From NCBI RefSeq assembly GCF_032393985.1, contig NZ_CP135918.1, forward strand, positions 3,968,001-4,032,000: DNA of 64,000 nt, written 5' to 3'. The position numbers were made by a program, and so were the translations under genes. This DNA is from Fischerella sp. JS2. GTDB lineage: Bacteria; Cyanobacteriota; Cyanobacteriia; Cyanobacteriales; Nostocaceae. A model generated the notes under the pieces. That model made no database searches. It was not told the DNA's origin and saw only the letters and a program-made list of their open reading frames with translations. Positions 53,003 through 63,021 of this stretch are shown here, piece by piece. The stretch's first letter is position 1. The number at the start of each line of letters is the position of its first letter.

Positions 53003-53713
53003 ATGGAAATTAAATTAGGATTTGGAAGCGTACCAAAACCTCACTATGTCTACGTTAGCCAAGAAGCCGATTACTGTTGGTATATGCTCTCTGAAGAAGA
53101 GAAACATATTCCAATTTATGACAAAGCTTTAACTGGAGTAATCACAAAGATAGAATGTAACAAAACAGTTGAAACCAAGTTTGGAAAAAGACAGAAAACA
53201 GATTTGCATATTTTAGCAGAACAACCTTATGTTATCCGTTCTGGTAGAGATTCCTACTTCTCTAAAAGCTTATTGCTATCTTTGGATGATCTCACAAATG
53301 AACAACTACATCAACCACTAACAATTGCAGTTGCCCCGGGAGATAAAAAAGTTGTATTCTGTACAATATACAATCCAAGAACTTATCAAGCAATCAAGAT
53401 TTATTGGGACGACCACAACGAAATTGAGTTGCAGTCTTTAGAACAAAAAGTTAGTCATAAAATCAATCAAATACAAAAGCCGGAAATTTCCCAAAATACT
53501 GAATTACGGACAATAATTATGGCACAAACTGATACTTATCTCAAACAATTAGGCTGGAATCCAGAACAGGGAAGACGGTATTTACAGCAGAAGTACAGCA
53601 AGCGATCGCGCCGAGAACTCAACGATAGAGAACTTGTAGATTTTACAATGGCAATTTTTGAGCTTTTATGCACTCAAGAAAATAGATTTGTGATGAGTAA
53701 CTTAGCTGGATAG
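53003..53713 (+). CDS. Cyanobacterial protein of unknown function
   Basis: A 236-residue soluble protein with no signal or membrane segment. The N-terminal two thirds (LGFGSVPKPHYVYVSQEADY, ALTGVITKIECNKTVETKFG, KRQKTDLHILAEQPYVIRSG) look like a beta-rich domain of OB-fold type, which is my reading only. The C-terminal part (KQLGWNPEQGRRYLQQKYSK, RSRRELNDRELVDFTMAIFE) is helical and basic and resembles a segment found at the ends of some cyanobacterial proteins. CAGAGGC stands before the ATG. Binding to nucleic acid is possible but unproven. Confidence 0.75.
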   Translation: MEIKLGFGSVPKPHYVYVSQEADYCWYMLSEEEKHIPIYDKALTGVITKIECNKTVETKFGKRQKTDLHILAEQPYVIRSGRDSYFSKSLLLSLDDLTNEQLHQPLTIAVAPGDKKVVFCTIYNPRTYQAIKIYWDDHNEIELQSLEQKVSHKINQIQKPEISQNTELRTIIMAQTDTYLKQLGWNPEQGRRYLQQKYSKRSRRELNDRELVDFTMAIFELLCTQENRFVMSNLAG

Positions 53714-53731
53714 TTGATTACAAAAAAACAT

Positions 53732-53757
53732 GTCAGGCATAATTAATTGTGCCTGAC
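53732..53757. terminator. Stem-loop between two same-strand genes
   Basis: GTCAGGCA 53732-53739 and TGCCTGAC 53750-53757, 18 bases after the stop at 53713. A T tract is present only when read on the minus strand, so it is a weak terminator for the + strand gene. Confidence 0.5.
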
Positions 53758-53798
53758 GCATAAACTATAAACACTGGACAGATGACAACTCCAAGTAG

Positions 53799-53824
53799 TA
53801 GAGACGCAATTAATCGCGTCTCTA
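53799..53824. repeat. Dispersed palindrome of the AGACGC family
   Basis: TAGAGACGC 53799-53807 and GCGTCTCTA 53816-53824 are perfect nine-base arms around AATTAATC. Confidence 0.75.
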
Positions 53825-53855
53825 AATTTGTGACGAAATACTTAATTAAAAAGCA

Positions 53856-54680
53856 ATGATGCAAACTATTATTGTTTTTCTGCTCATTGGTCTAATTATC
53901 ACTGGAATTTTAATCAGTCCGATTATTACTAAACAGCGAAGAAATCGTTTGAAACAACGTCCTTTTCCTCCACTTTGGAATGCCATAGTTGAGAATAATC
54001 TTCCCATTTATACCCGTCTTGATCCCGATGAACGCAGACGGCTGCAAGGACATGTGCAAGTCTTTTTAGCAGAAAAACAATTTATTGGCTGCCAAGAATT
54101 GCAAGTAACAGAAGAAATGAAGCTAACTATTGCTGCTGTCGCATGTTTGCTGTTACTGAATGAACGCGGCGAATATTTTCCTAAACTACGTTCGATTCTA
54201 ATTTATCCCAGTGCCTATTTTGTGATTGAAACTGTTGCCACTAGTGAATATGTTGTCGAAGAAAGACGTGTGGCAAGATTAGGGGAATCGTGGAGTCGCG
54301 ATCAAGTAGTATTATCCTGGGAACAGGTGCAACAAGACACTCGCAACTGGAGTGATGGACATAACGTGATTCTGCATGAATTTGCTCACCAGTTAGATCA
54401 AGAGGAAGGTAAAGCGCAGGGTGTACCGATTTTGCCCAAAAAATCAGATTATTCCATCTGGGCAAGGGTAATGACACAAGCTTATCAACAACTCTGCAAT
54501 GATATGCAACGAGGTATAAAAAATGTGATGGATAGTTATGGTGCGACTAATCCCGCAGAGTTTTTTGCTGTCGCGACTGAGACTTTTTTTGAGAAGCCAC
54601 AGCAATTGTTGAAGATGCATCCGGCGTTGTATGAGTTATTGCAAGGTTATTATCAGGTAGATCCTGGGGAATGGATTTAG
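53856..54680 (+). CDS. M90-family zinc peptidase (MtfA-like)
   Basis: A 274-residue protein with an N-terminal hydrophobic helix (TIIVFLLIGLIITGILIS). The catalytic zinc motif is VILHEFAHQLDQEEG (HExxH), with a downstream acid in EFFAVATETFFEKP. The segment LDPDERRRLQGHVQVFLAEK matches the MtfA/DUF980 family. E. coli MtfA is a cytosolic peptidase that binds the regulator Mlc; here the membrane anchor and absence of Mlc suggest a different role. Two adjacent ATG codons (53856, 53859) could both serve as start. Confidence 0.85.
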   Translation: MMQTIIVFLLIGLIITGILISPIITKQRRNRLKQRPFPPLWNAIVENNLPIYTRLDPDERRRLQGHVQVFLAEKQFIGCQELQVTEEMKLTIAAVACLLLLNERGEYFPKLRSILIYPSAYFVIETVATSEYVVEERRVARLGESWSRDQVVLSWEQVQQDTRNWSDGHNVILHEFAHQLDQEEGKAQGVPILPKKSDYSIWARVMTQAYQQLCNDMQRGIKNVMDSYGATNPAEFFAVATETFFEKPQQLLKMHPALYELLQGYYQVDPGEWI

Positions 54681-54736
54681 ATATTTAACTGCGATCGCTC
54701 TTTTGTGTAGCGTCGGATCAAAGCGATCGCTTCTAC

Positions 54737-55540
54737 TCACTGTTCAACCTGATGAATAAAATCAAGCACTATTGATGTAAATTTTTCAGGATACCATAGT
54801 CCCCATTCGTGCCAACCTTCTTCCACAGTGACGAGTTTGGAACTTGGAATCATTCTAGCCATTTCTTGAGCAATAGTTAGGGGTGTGGTTAGGTCTTTTT
54901 CTGACCATAATAATAGACATGGGGCTGTGATTGTCGGTAACAGATGTCTAATATCTTTTTGTAACGAAATTAGCAATGCTTGAATGACATTGCCAGTATT
55001 AAACAACAAGTTATGGGAGAAAACCTGAGGAATATCAACCAGTTGTAATTTCAGCTTAGGGATAGAGATTTGAGCGGTCATTTCGATCGCTCTGCGGGGT
55101 ATGATCTCTGGGATAGATGCAGATGGAACTCCAGTACTATCTACCAAAACCAAGCTTCTTACTTTGTCTGGACACTCGTTAGATAAAGCAATTGCAATTC
55201 CTCCACCTAACGAGTGTCCCACTACATGCACTTGTTTGATATTGAGAGTCTCGAGAAACGAAAGTATAAATTTGGCATAGCTTTCGTAGTCTGGGATAAC
55301 CTGGGGGTAAGGCGAACGGGCAAAACTAGGCAGATCAGGGGCAATTAGGGAATGCTGCTGCGCCAGTAGTTCCAAAATTTCGTGATCAGGCTCAGTAGAA
55401 ATTCCCCAACCATGTAGAAATAGGATCGGAGTTAAACTTGAATTTACTCCACCTTGCTCATAAAAGATGCTGCAATCTTTCAAATCAACACGATGATTAA
55501 CTAATAAAGATGTCAACACCAAAACCTCATTAAAAGTCAA
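54737..55540 (-). CDS. Alpha/beta-hydrolase
   Basis: A 267-residue hydrolase. The oxyanion region is ILFLHGWGISTEPDHE, the nucleophile elbow VHVVGHSLGGGIAIAL (Ser at about 112), the acid probably in LLWSEKDLTTPLTIAQ and the His in VEEGWHEWGLW near 250. No lid domain of a named subfamily can be recognised, so the substrate is unknown. It is convergent with the peptidase gene at 53856 and stands alone. Confidence 0.85.
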   Translation of the reverse strand: MTFNEVLVLTSLLVNHRVDLKDCSIFYEQGGVNSSLTPILFLHGWGISTEPDHEILELLAQQHSLIAPDLPSFARSPYPQVIPDYESYAKFILSFLETLNIKQVHVVGHSLGGGIAIALSNECPDKVRSLVLVDSTGVPSASIPEIIPRRAIEMTAQISIPKLKLQLVDIPQVFSHNLLFNTGNVIQALLISLQKDIRHLLPTITAPCLLLWSEKDLTTPLTIAQEMARMIPSSKLVTVEEGWHEWGLWYPEKFTSIVLDFIHQVEQ

Positions 55541-55637
55541 ACTACATAGCTTTCACAGACTATGTAACTGTACCAAACCTCTATAGATGATGGGTCTCCC
55601 TCAGGAGTAATGAACATCATTAATCATTAGGTGGATT

Positions 55638-55871
55638 TTAAATAGCTAGAGAAAAAACATCTTCAACTGCTTTCGGTAAGACAATAGAAACAAAATAACT
55701 GCTTGGATATAGATAATCTTCATTTGATTCGTCGATAACTCGAATCATTTGATGTTTAGTAGCTTGCTCGTCAGGAACAACCTGATAAATTTTACGGATT
55801 TCTAATGAAGCTGGATAATCTTTGTTATTAATGCAAACGACAAATCGAGTTTCTGAATTAACCGACTGCAT
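55638..55871 (-). CDS. Small conserved protein, second gene of a two-gene unit
   Basis: A 77-residue protein with no membrane segment (RFVVCINNKDYPASLEIRKI, IRVIDESNEDYLYPSSYFVS, ending LPKAVEDVFSLAI). It starts two bases after the stop of the gene upstream, so the two are coupled. This pair pattern is one I recall as recurrent in Nostoc-type genomes, but I cannot name its function. A toxin-antitoxin or other accessory role is possible but not supported by motif. Confidence 0.7.
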   Translation of the reverse strand: MQSVNSETRFVVCINNKDYPASLEIRKIYQVVPDEQATKHQMIRVIDESNEDYLYPSSYFVSIVLPKAVEDVFSLAI

Positions 55872-55873
55872 AA

Positions 55874-56110
55874 CTACTCCGATAGAATTCGCTTAATTTT
55901 GATTTCTTTCTTGCCAATGCCGTGTGCTTCATACCAGTGTAGCTCAGCTGTACAAACAGTTCCGTCATTCAAAAGAATAGTTGCAATACCTTTGAGTTTT
56001 CGCCAACGCCCTGAACCATAGGTTTTTCGCAATCTTTCAATTTCACGAATGGAATTTCCAACTGCTATGGATTCAATGTTAGTAATATCGCTAATAATTT
56101 CAAAGTTCAA
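55874..56110 (-). CDS. Small conserved protein, first gene of a two-gene unit
   Basis: A 78-residue protein with the recognisable pattern RLRKTYGSGRWRKLKGIATI, LLNDGTVCTAELHWYEAHGI and GKKEIKIKRIL. Basic N-terminal half and acidic-polar C-terminal half; no membrane segment. Together with its downstream partner (2 bases apart) it forms a small operon. Function unknown. Confidence 0.7.
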   Translation of the reverse strand: MNFEIISDITNIESIAVGNSIREIERLRKTYGSGRWRKLKGIATILLNDGTVCTAELHWYEAHGIGKKEIKIKRILSE

Positions 56111-56224
56111 GTCTAAGTATTTTCTAATAAATGAAATTGCAAATATCTCCTAGCAATTTTACCCAAGAATCTATGAGATTTGATGGAGCGATCGCTCCAT
56201 CAAATTGATTACACCCTGTTTTCC

Positions 56225-57841
<1,617 letters not shown>

Positions 57842-58111
57842 ATGAATCTTCTTGCTTGGATTGTATTAGGTTTATTGGCTGGCGCGATCGCGAAAGCAAT
57901 TTATCCTGGTTATCAAAGTGGTGGCATTCTGGCAACAATGCTGTTAGGAATTGTGGGTGCAGTCATTGGAGGAACTTTAGTTAATTTATTGCAAACGGGA
58001 ACTTTCGCAATTACCACTGCTAGTTTTAGTCTTCCTGGTCTGTTCGTAGCGGTAATTGGTGCGATTATTGCAATTTTCTTGTACTACCAATTTACTCGCA
58101 GAGCATATTAA
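57842..58111 (+). CDS. GlsB/YeaQ/YmgE-family stress-response membrane protein
   Basis: An 89-residue inner-membrane protein with three hydrophobic helices: LLAWIVLGLLAGAIAKAIYP, GGILATMLLGIVGAVIGGTL and LPGLFVAVIGAIIAIFLYY. The GxxAGxxAK and GIVGAVIGG motifs are typical of the transglycosylase-associated/GlsB family, linked in bacteria to general stress. Ribosome site AGGAG seven bases before the ATG; a strong terminator follows. Confidence 0.88.
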   Translation: MNLLAWIVLGLLAGAIAKAIYPGYQSGGILATMLLGIVGAVIGGTLVNLLQTGTFAITTASFSLPGLFVAVIGAIIAIFLYYQFTRRAY

Positions 58112-58140
58112 AACTTCAGGGTTAAGGGTAATGGGAAATA

Positions 58141-58172
58141 GGTAAGGGACAAAGTTTTTCCCTTACCTTTTT
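58141..58172 (+). terminator. Rho-independent terminator of the GlsB-type gene
   Basis: GGTAAGGGA 58141-58149, nine-base loop, TCCCTTACC 58159-58167, then TTTTT. A perfect nine-base stem 30 bases after the stop. Confidence 0.88.
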
Positions 58173-58506
58173 GTTATTATTATGCAAACTTGAAAGCCCG
58201 CAGGTTACTTAGGGGCCAATAGTTCAAGTCTACTTCAAGTAGATTTAAAGATTTTATAGTCCACTTGAGACGACTTTAACTATAAGCCAAGGATTTTAAT
58301 CCTTAGCATTTGTTGTGTAAGCTTACTTAATTTCTATTTTGTTATTATTATGCAAACTTGAAAGCCCGCAGGTTACTTAGGGGCCAATAGTTCAAGTCTA
58401 CTTCAAGTAGATTTAAAGATTTTATAGTCCACTTGAGACGACTTTAACTATAAGCCAAGGATTTTAATCCTTAGCATTTGTTGTGTAAGCTTACTTAATT
58501 TCTATT
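58173..58506. repeat. Exact 168-bp tandem duplication, non-coding
   Basis: Unit 1 (58173-58340) and unit 2 (58341-58506/8) appear identical base for base. Each contains GAAAGCCCGCAGGTTACTTA, a CTACTTCAAGTAG palindrome, and AGCCAAGGATTTTAATCCTT, related to the stem-loop at 238-261. There is no open frame. The GAAAGCCC-plus-hairpin arrangement is compatible with the end of a lost insertion sequence or with a small RNA gene, but neither is proven. Perfect identity means a very recent event or an assembly artefact. Confidence 0.85.
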
Positions 58507-58529
58507 ATTGATCATATGAAAACTTGCAA

Positions 58530-59072
58530 CTATGCTTTTGGAGCCGACTTTTGCCGTTTGACTGGAACTACCTCGAACTCAAAAGTAGCAATACGGCGAT
58601 CGCCAACATAAACTTCTATTTTATGCTTACCCATAGGATCACCATTTGCGATCGTCCAAGAGTTTGTAATTACACCATCTTTGATTGAGTCTGTGCGTTG
58701 AATATTTGCTGCTGTACCATCAGGTGACAATGAGAAATTATCAGTGTTACTTGTTGCCCAACTTTCAGGACGTTTTGGTAATTGAAGAACTTCTCGCCAT
58801 GTTACCTCACCCTGGTAGTCTTTGAGTTGAATCCGCCAACCATAGGCTATTCCCTCTTGCAGTGGCACTTTGGTTGTGGGAATGAGGGTAGTTTTCCCGT
58901 TTTTTTCAACCCTGAGAACTCCAAATTCAGCTTTACTTACAATAATTGGTTTAGCAGTTGTATTTTTCTGCACTTGTCTATTGGGTAATTTAACTGCTTC
59001 CACAGCCATAACTGGTGATATCAACCAAGACAAAGCTAATCCAACACTACAAACCCAAACTTTCGACTGCAT
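58530..59072 (-). CDS. Exported protein of unknown function
   Basis: A 180-residue protein with a signal peptide (VWVCSVGLALSWLISPVMAVEA). The mature part is beta-rich (AEFGVLRVEKNGKTTLIPTT, WRIQLKDYQGEVTWREVLQL, NSWTIANGDPMGKHKIEVYV, GDRRIATFEFEVVPV), like an Ig-like or beta-sandwich fold. It is probably periplasmic. Family not recognised with confidence. It converges on the GlsB-type gene across the 168-bp duplication. Confidence 0.75.
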   Translation of the reverse strand: MQSKVWVCSVGLALSWLISPVMAVEAVKLPNRQVQKNTTAKPIIVSKAEFGVLRVEKNGKTTLIPTTKVPLQEGIAYGWRIQLKDYQGEVTWREVLQLPKRPESWATSNTDNFSLSPDGTAANIQRTDSIKDGVITNSWTIANGDPMGKHKIEVYVGDRRIATFEFEVVPVKRQKSAPKA

Positions 59073-59350
59073 AATTTTTTTAGTATATAGTGATATTTAT
59101 TCATAAATAAGCAACCTCTTTTTTTCAGATAAATTATTAACACTTTTGAGGTATAAAAATTTTGGAAGTTTAGGTCAAACTTCAAAAGTTAAACAATTTC
59201 ACAAAACTTACCAATTACAGACTATAGACTGCTAATAAAAATCGAGTGGAAAACGCGTCTACAAATAGACACAATCCCACTCATAATTTTTGCTAATCAC
59301 TCATTGAGGGGTGACCCTATGAGCTAATTGTTGAAGATAGCCTCAATAAA

Positions 59351-59551
59351 TTAACGAGACTCTGTTCCTTGATTTGGGCTACCTGCTACAGTATCTTCCC
59401 CAGCTGCTTCTGGTGTAGCCGATTCTTTGGCGTCAGATTGAGCAGCAGTACCAGTCTTGCGGATATCTTCTTCAATAGGGGTTTGATAACCACCAGAAGC
59501 AGCACCAGAAGCAGAAGGTGTCGTTTCTTTTTCGTTTCCTTTCTCAGACAT
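59351..59551 (-). CDS. Small Gly/Ser/Glu-rich, probably disordered protein
   Basis: A 66-residue hydrophilic protein (SEKGNEKETTPSASGAASGG, IEEDIRKTGTAAQSDAKESA, EDTVAGSPNQGTESR) without hydrophobic or aromatic core, predicted to be intrinsically disordered. AAGGAGT about seven bases before the ATG supports real translation. Small proteins of this composition are often stress- or desiccation-related, but I know no function for this one. Confidence 0.7.
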   Translation of the reverse strand: MSEKGNEKETTPSASGAASGGYQTPIEEDIRKTGTAAQSDAKESATPEAAGEDTVAGSPNQGTESR

Positions 59552-60033
59552 ATTGTTTACTCCTTATCATTTAGTCACTGGCAACAGTTTAAAAAAATCA
59601 AAGGTACAGATTCATCTTTCTAAAATCTGGTTTATCTGATATCTTTGTATGTCTGAAGGATTATTTTGCACTCCCTAATTTGGGTAGAGGAGATCGGGTA
59701 TTAGGGATCGAGTATCGGAGATTGAGTATTAAGTATTACTTACCCTTGTTCTTAAAAAACATCCCACTCTTTCTTTCTAAGGAGTGGGATGCTGTTTTTT
59801 AGGAAAAAACCGTCAATACGGTTATCTCGCTGCGCGAGGAAGGCAGAAGGCACCAGGGCAGGAGGCATCTATGTTGAGTTGTCGGTTGAGCAGCCCTATT
59901 GCCGTCCGAGCTTTTGGGTTTAAGACCCCCGCTAAAACGAAGTTTAGCGGATACGAATTGCTGGTGGGTATAATCCCCCAGGAACATCGCTCCTTGTGCC
60001 TTCTGTCTCCAGCATAGCTGCCTTCTTCAAGTT
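59552..60033. other. Intergenic stretch with a bidirectional terminator
   Basis: 480 bases holding the terminator at 59754-59797 and a perfect eight-base stem CCGCTAAA/TTTAGCGG at about 59929-59951. Open frames of 60-80 codons on both strands (59784-60017) do not resemble proteins. Confidence 0.6.
59754..59797. terminator. Bidirectional rho-independent terminator
   Basis: CATCCCACTC 59760-59769 pairs with GAGTGGGATG 59782-59791. T tracts follow on both strands (CTGTTTTTT on plus; GTTTTTTAAG on minus). On the minus strand it would end the psbU transcript, about 240 bases after the psbU stop. Confidence 0.85.
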
Positions 60034-60477
60034 TTATCTGTAGATACCGTTGTTAAAACGATCAAATCCTTCGGTATAGACTGGTTCTACTTCTGTAACT
60101 TTGAAGTTATCTAGGTTAGCTTGGAGGATTTGTTTTTGACGTTCGCTTAATCCTTTAATGTTCAATACATCCTCTACCTCTTTGTAAGGAGCATTTTTGA
60201 TAATTTTGCCTGCTAGGGTAGGATACAAGCCGGGATATTTCTGAAAAGCTCGCACATTGGTGTTATTTAAATCAATTTTGTCACCATATACATCTGCAAG
60301 CTTGGCATCTGCTGGGTTACGCAGGCTGGTAATTTGTTCAACCGCTAAAACAGAAACCGATGGCAAAGCAAAACTATTCAAATTGCTTGCTTGGGCTATC
60401 TGAGGCGTACCTAACCATGCCAAGCATCCTACCAACAAAAAACTAAAGACTGTTAATAAACGCACCAATTTTTTCAC
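60034..60477 (-). CDS. psbU: Photosystem II extrinsic 12-kDa protein PsbU
   Basis: A 147-residue thylakoid lumen protein that stabilises the oxygen-evolving cluster with PsbO and PsbV. A Sec-type signal ([20 protein letters not shown], cut near AQAS) precedes the mature domain with [40 protein letters not shown], a helix-hairpin-helix repeat, and [21 protein letters not shown] favour GTG 60477 because AGAGGTGG lies about seven bases upstream; an ATG at 60498 has no ribosome site but cannot be excluded. Confidence 0.93.
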   Translation of the reverse strand: MKKLVRLLTVFSFLLVGCLAWLGTPQIAQASNLNSFALPSVSVLAVEQITSLRNPADAKLADVYGDKIDLNNTNVRAFQKYPGLYPTLAGKIIKNAPYKEVEDVLNIKGLSERQKQILQANLDNFKVTEVEPVYTEGFDRFNNGIYR

Positions 60478-61101
60478 GATTTTTCCACCTCTTTCCATTA
60501 AACCGAAATAAAAAGTTTTCAGCTAGTAGCGCTTAGTTCAAGGCTGTAAAGGCCTCCAGGGTAGGAAAAGTTTTGCAACAAAGTTCACCAAATTAGCTCA
60601 AGGGCTTGTATGGTTTCTGTTTGCCTTGACTTTATCCTACTTTCAGGGATGGATGAGGGCTAAACCCTATAAAAACCAACCCATAAGGCATCTACTGATT
60701 ATGTTGTTGATCCCTTCGCTGATAGCTATTCGCTTTATCAGCACACAGCAGTCATCAGAAACTAATATACAGCGTATTAATATCCACAATCTTTGCAGAC
60801 ACTATGATTGACCCAAGTTTTGCTAAAAATTTTTCAAATTAGCAATAATACTTATGCAAAAAACTAACTAAATTGGCTCAAATCTCAGAAAAAGCTAACT
60901 TGATTGTCAATTTTATTTACAAAATTTAATATTATCTACGCTTTCTTCTCAAGGAACACAGGGGTAGGTTTTGAGTCTTAGACGGTTTAACCATAAGTCT
61001 GATACCTTTGGCAGACAGGAAGACAAGGAGGACAAGGGAGACGACTTGGAGGACAAGGAGGACAAGGGAGAAGATGGTGAAATAATATTACCAATAAGAA
61101 A
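60478..61101. other. Intergenic stretch with a purine-rich repeat
   Basis: About 620 bases upstream of psbU and downstream of a small gene on the same strand. It contains GACAAGGAG repeats at 61017-61072. An open frame at 60626-60811 is not credible (no ribosome site). The psbU promoter should lie near the right of psbU. Confidence 0.55.
61017..61072. repeat. Purine-rich GAGGACAAG-type repeat
   Basis: Four to five copies of GGACAAG(G/GG)A, similar to the run inside the rimP-nusA spacer (26240-26285). Confidence 0.65.
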
Positions 61102-61120
61102 GCCTGCTGAAACAGCAGGC
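61102..61120 (-). terminator. Rho-independent terminator of the 51-residue gene
   Basis: On the minus strand: GCCTGCTG, loop TTT, CAGCAGGC, then TTTCTTATT. Plus coordinates of the arms: 61102-61109 and 61113-61120. It lies 50 bases after the gene's stop. Confidence 0.85.
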
Positions 61121-61169
61121 AAAAACACAACAGAACTATGAACAACCTATGTGTAATAAACTTTATGAT

Positions 61170-61325
61170 TTAACCGAAATATTTCATCTCTGCCTCTAGC
61201 TGGCGAATGAGGTTTTCATCGCCCTTAGCTCTAGCTACTTCCAAGCGATGCTGTAAACTTCTTTTAATGTTCTCTCTATGAGCTTCTCGTGCTTTTTTAA
61301 CTACTTCCGTTCTGTTTGTAATCAT
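61170..61325 (-). CDS. Small basic conserved cyanobacterial protein, 51 residues
   Basis: A 51-codon gene, too short for most length cut-offs. The product starts MITNRTEVVKKAREAHRENI, continues KRSLQHRLEVARAKGDENLI and ends RQLEAEMKYFG. It is entirely helical and Arg/Lys/Glu-rich. The pattern matches my memory of a short protein widespread in cyanobacteria. A clear terminator follows 50 bases downstream, supporting a real transcript. Function unknown; RNA or ribosome association is possible from the composition only. Confidence 0.72.
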   Translation of the reverse strand: MITNRTEVVKKAREAHRENIKRSLQHRLEVARAKGDENLIRQLEAEMKYFG

Positions 61326-61440
61326 AAGGTTTTATCTTGTCGAATCGTCCTTAAATTATGTCTTGTGATCTTAACATAACAAAAATTTAGTTGCATATGT
61401 TACAGAAAAAACAAACTTAATAATATAACGATAATTACTT

Positions 61441-62277
61441 ATGTCAAAGAATCAAGAAAAACCACAGAGACTGCTAACTTTACTAAGTGATTTTGGCGAT
61501 CGCGATGTGTATGTAGGCGTAATGAAAGGAGCGATCGCCCAAATTAACCCCAAGCTCAAGGTGATAGACTTAACACACCAAATTCCGCCACAAAATATTG
61601 TCGCAGCTAGGTTTTGTCTCATGGATGCTTACCCTTACTTTCCTGAGGGAACAGTACATGTAGCGGTGGTAGATCCAGGTGTGGGAGGGCAAAGAAGAGC
61701 GATCGCTGTAGAATTTGCCAATGGATACTTGGTAGGGCCAGATAACGGCTTATTTAGTGGAGTGTTGACTCACAGTCCTGTTATTGCTGCGATGGAACTG
61801 ACAAATCCTGATTACTGGCGCACTTCAAATCCTAGCACTACATTTCATGGTCGAGATATATTTGCCCCAGTGGGGGCGCATCTGGCTAGTGGTGTTTCCC
61901 TCCAACAGCTAGGAACACAAATAAATCCAGAAAGCTTAGTCAAGTTAAAAATAGCTGAATACAGCCAAAGCGAGAATATAATCACAGGTTGTATTCAATA
62001 TATTGATCACTTTGGTAACTTAGTCAGTAACATCCCTGGAACTTACATCCAAGACAAAAGCTGGAGCGTGCTTGTGGGTGACAAAATCATACCAGGAAGC
62101 GGAACTTATGGAGATGTGGAAATTGGGGATGCGATCGCCCTTGTTGGCAGTCACGGTTGGGTAGAACTAGCGATCAATAGCGGTAATGCGCGATCGCAAC
62201 TACAGATGAATTTGGGAGATACCATACAAGTAGTAATCGAGGTGGGGAGATGGGGAGATGGGGAGGTAGGGAGATAG
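61441..62277 (+). CDS. SAM hydroxide adenosyltransferase (DUF62 family)
   Basis: A 278-residue enzyme related to fluorinase/chlorinase that hydrolyses S-adenosylmethionine to adenosine and methionine. N-terminal motifs: LLTLLSDFGDRDVYVGVMKG, VIDLTHQIPPQNIVAARFCL, VHVAVVDPGVGGQRRAIAVE and VGPDNGLFSGVL, with FHGRDIFAPVGAHLASG later; the C-terminal beta domain has QYIDHFGNLVSNIPGTYIQD. The last 12 or so residues (VGRWGDGEVGR) are translated GGGGAGAT repeats, so the true C-terminus has been extended by intergenic repeat. Physiological role in bacteria unclear. Confidence 0.9.
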   Translation: MSKNQEKPQRLLTLLSDFGDRDVYVGVMKGAIAQINPKLKVIDLTHQIPPQNIVAARFCLMDAYPYFPEGTVHVAVVDPGVGGQRRAIAVEFANGYLVGPDNGLFSGVLTHSPVIAAMELTNPDYWRTSNPSTTFHGRDIFAPVGAHLASGVSLQQLGTQINPESLVKLKIAEYSQSENIITGCIQYIDHFGNLVSNIPGTYIQDKSWSVLVGDKIIPGSGTYGDVEIGDAIALVGSHGWVELAINSGNARSQLQMNLGDTIQVVIEVGRWGDGEVGR

Positions 62278-62290
62278 GGAGGTGGGGAGT
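62241..62290. repeat. GGGGAGAT/GGGGAGGT repeat overlapping a gene end
   Basis: About six octamer-like units of GGGGAGAT/GGGAGGTA. Part encodes the C-terminus of the SAM hydroxide adenosyltransferase; the stop TAG at 62275-62277 lies inside the repeat. Confidence 0.8.
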
Positions 62291-62364
62291 AACTATAAGA
62301 AAACAACCAACAACCAACCATCAACCACCAACAAATAACAACCAACAACCAACTAATTTGATAT

Positions 62365-63021
62365 ATGACTACGCAAACAGTATCAGCACCGGAAGTTTAT
62401 CAAGGGCAATTTGGCGAGTTTACAATTACTAAAGGCGATCGCGATGGTGTGATTATTTACCGTAGTGGGTTAATGCTAGCAGCAATTTGCTTTGCTGTGG
62501 GCAGTGCTTTAGTTTTGTTTAACCCTAATCCTACTACTTTTAAATTACTGACGCCTTTATATGTTTGTTTCAGTTTAGGTCTTGGTATTAGTTTACTCAC
62601 CATTCATATTTACATGGTGGAGTTACACCGAACTTTACAAGTTTTTTGGCTCATTGGTAGTATATCCGCAATTATCTTAGGAATTACGAATAGTCAGCCT
62701 TTAGCTATTACTATTTACACTCAACCATTGACATTATTCGGCGTTGGTTTTACCTTCGCAGCTTTGACTGGTATTTATTTCAAAGAAGCATTTTGTTTCA
62801 ATCGCCTGGAAACAAAATTACTAACTCCCATCGTACCTTTACTGTTATTAGGACATTTAGTTGGTATATTGCCAATACAGTTAGAACAGATATTGTTAGG
62901 AACGTGGGCAATTTTATTTGTTGTTTTCGCTATGCGGAAAGCAGTACAGGCAATTCCACCAGACATTGGAGATAAGTCAGTGTTTGCTTATTTAAAATCA
63001 AAACGCTCTGCCAAAGTTTAA
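62365..63021 (+). CDS. DUF2301 integral membrane protein
   Basis: A 218-residue membrane protein with about six helices: LMLAAICFAVGSALVLFN, LLTPLYVCFSLGLGISLLTI, VFWLIGSISAIILGI, LFGVGFTFAALTGIYF, LLTPIVPLLLLGHLVGILPI and ILLGTWAILFVVFAM. The GIYFKEAFCFNRLETKLLTP segment is characteristic of DUF2301 in cyanobacteria. Function unknown. It overlaps the next gene by one base (TAATG), so the two are translated together. Confidence 0.82.
   Translation: MTTQTVSAPEVYQGQFGEFTITKGDRDGVIIYRSGLMLAAICFAVGSALVLFNPNPTTFKLLTPLYVCFSLGLGISLLTIHIYMVELHRTLQVFWLIGSISAIILGITNSQPLAITIYTQPLTLFGVGFTFAALTGIYFKEAFCFNRLETKLLTPIVPLLLLGHLVGILPIQLEQILLGTWAILFVVFAMRKAVQAIPPDIGDKSVFAYLKSKRSAKV

Noticed and set aside
60626-60811. 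61-codon open frame between psbU and the 51-residue gene
   Set aside because: No ribosome site, no conserved pattern, and it lies in the expected psbU promoter region.
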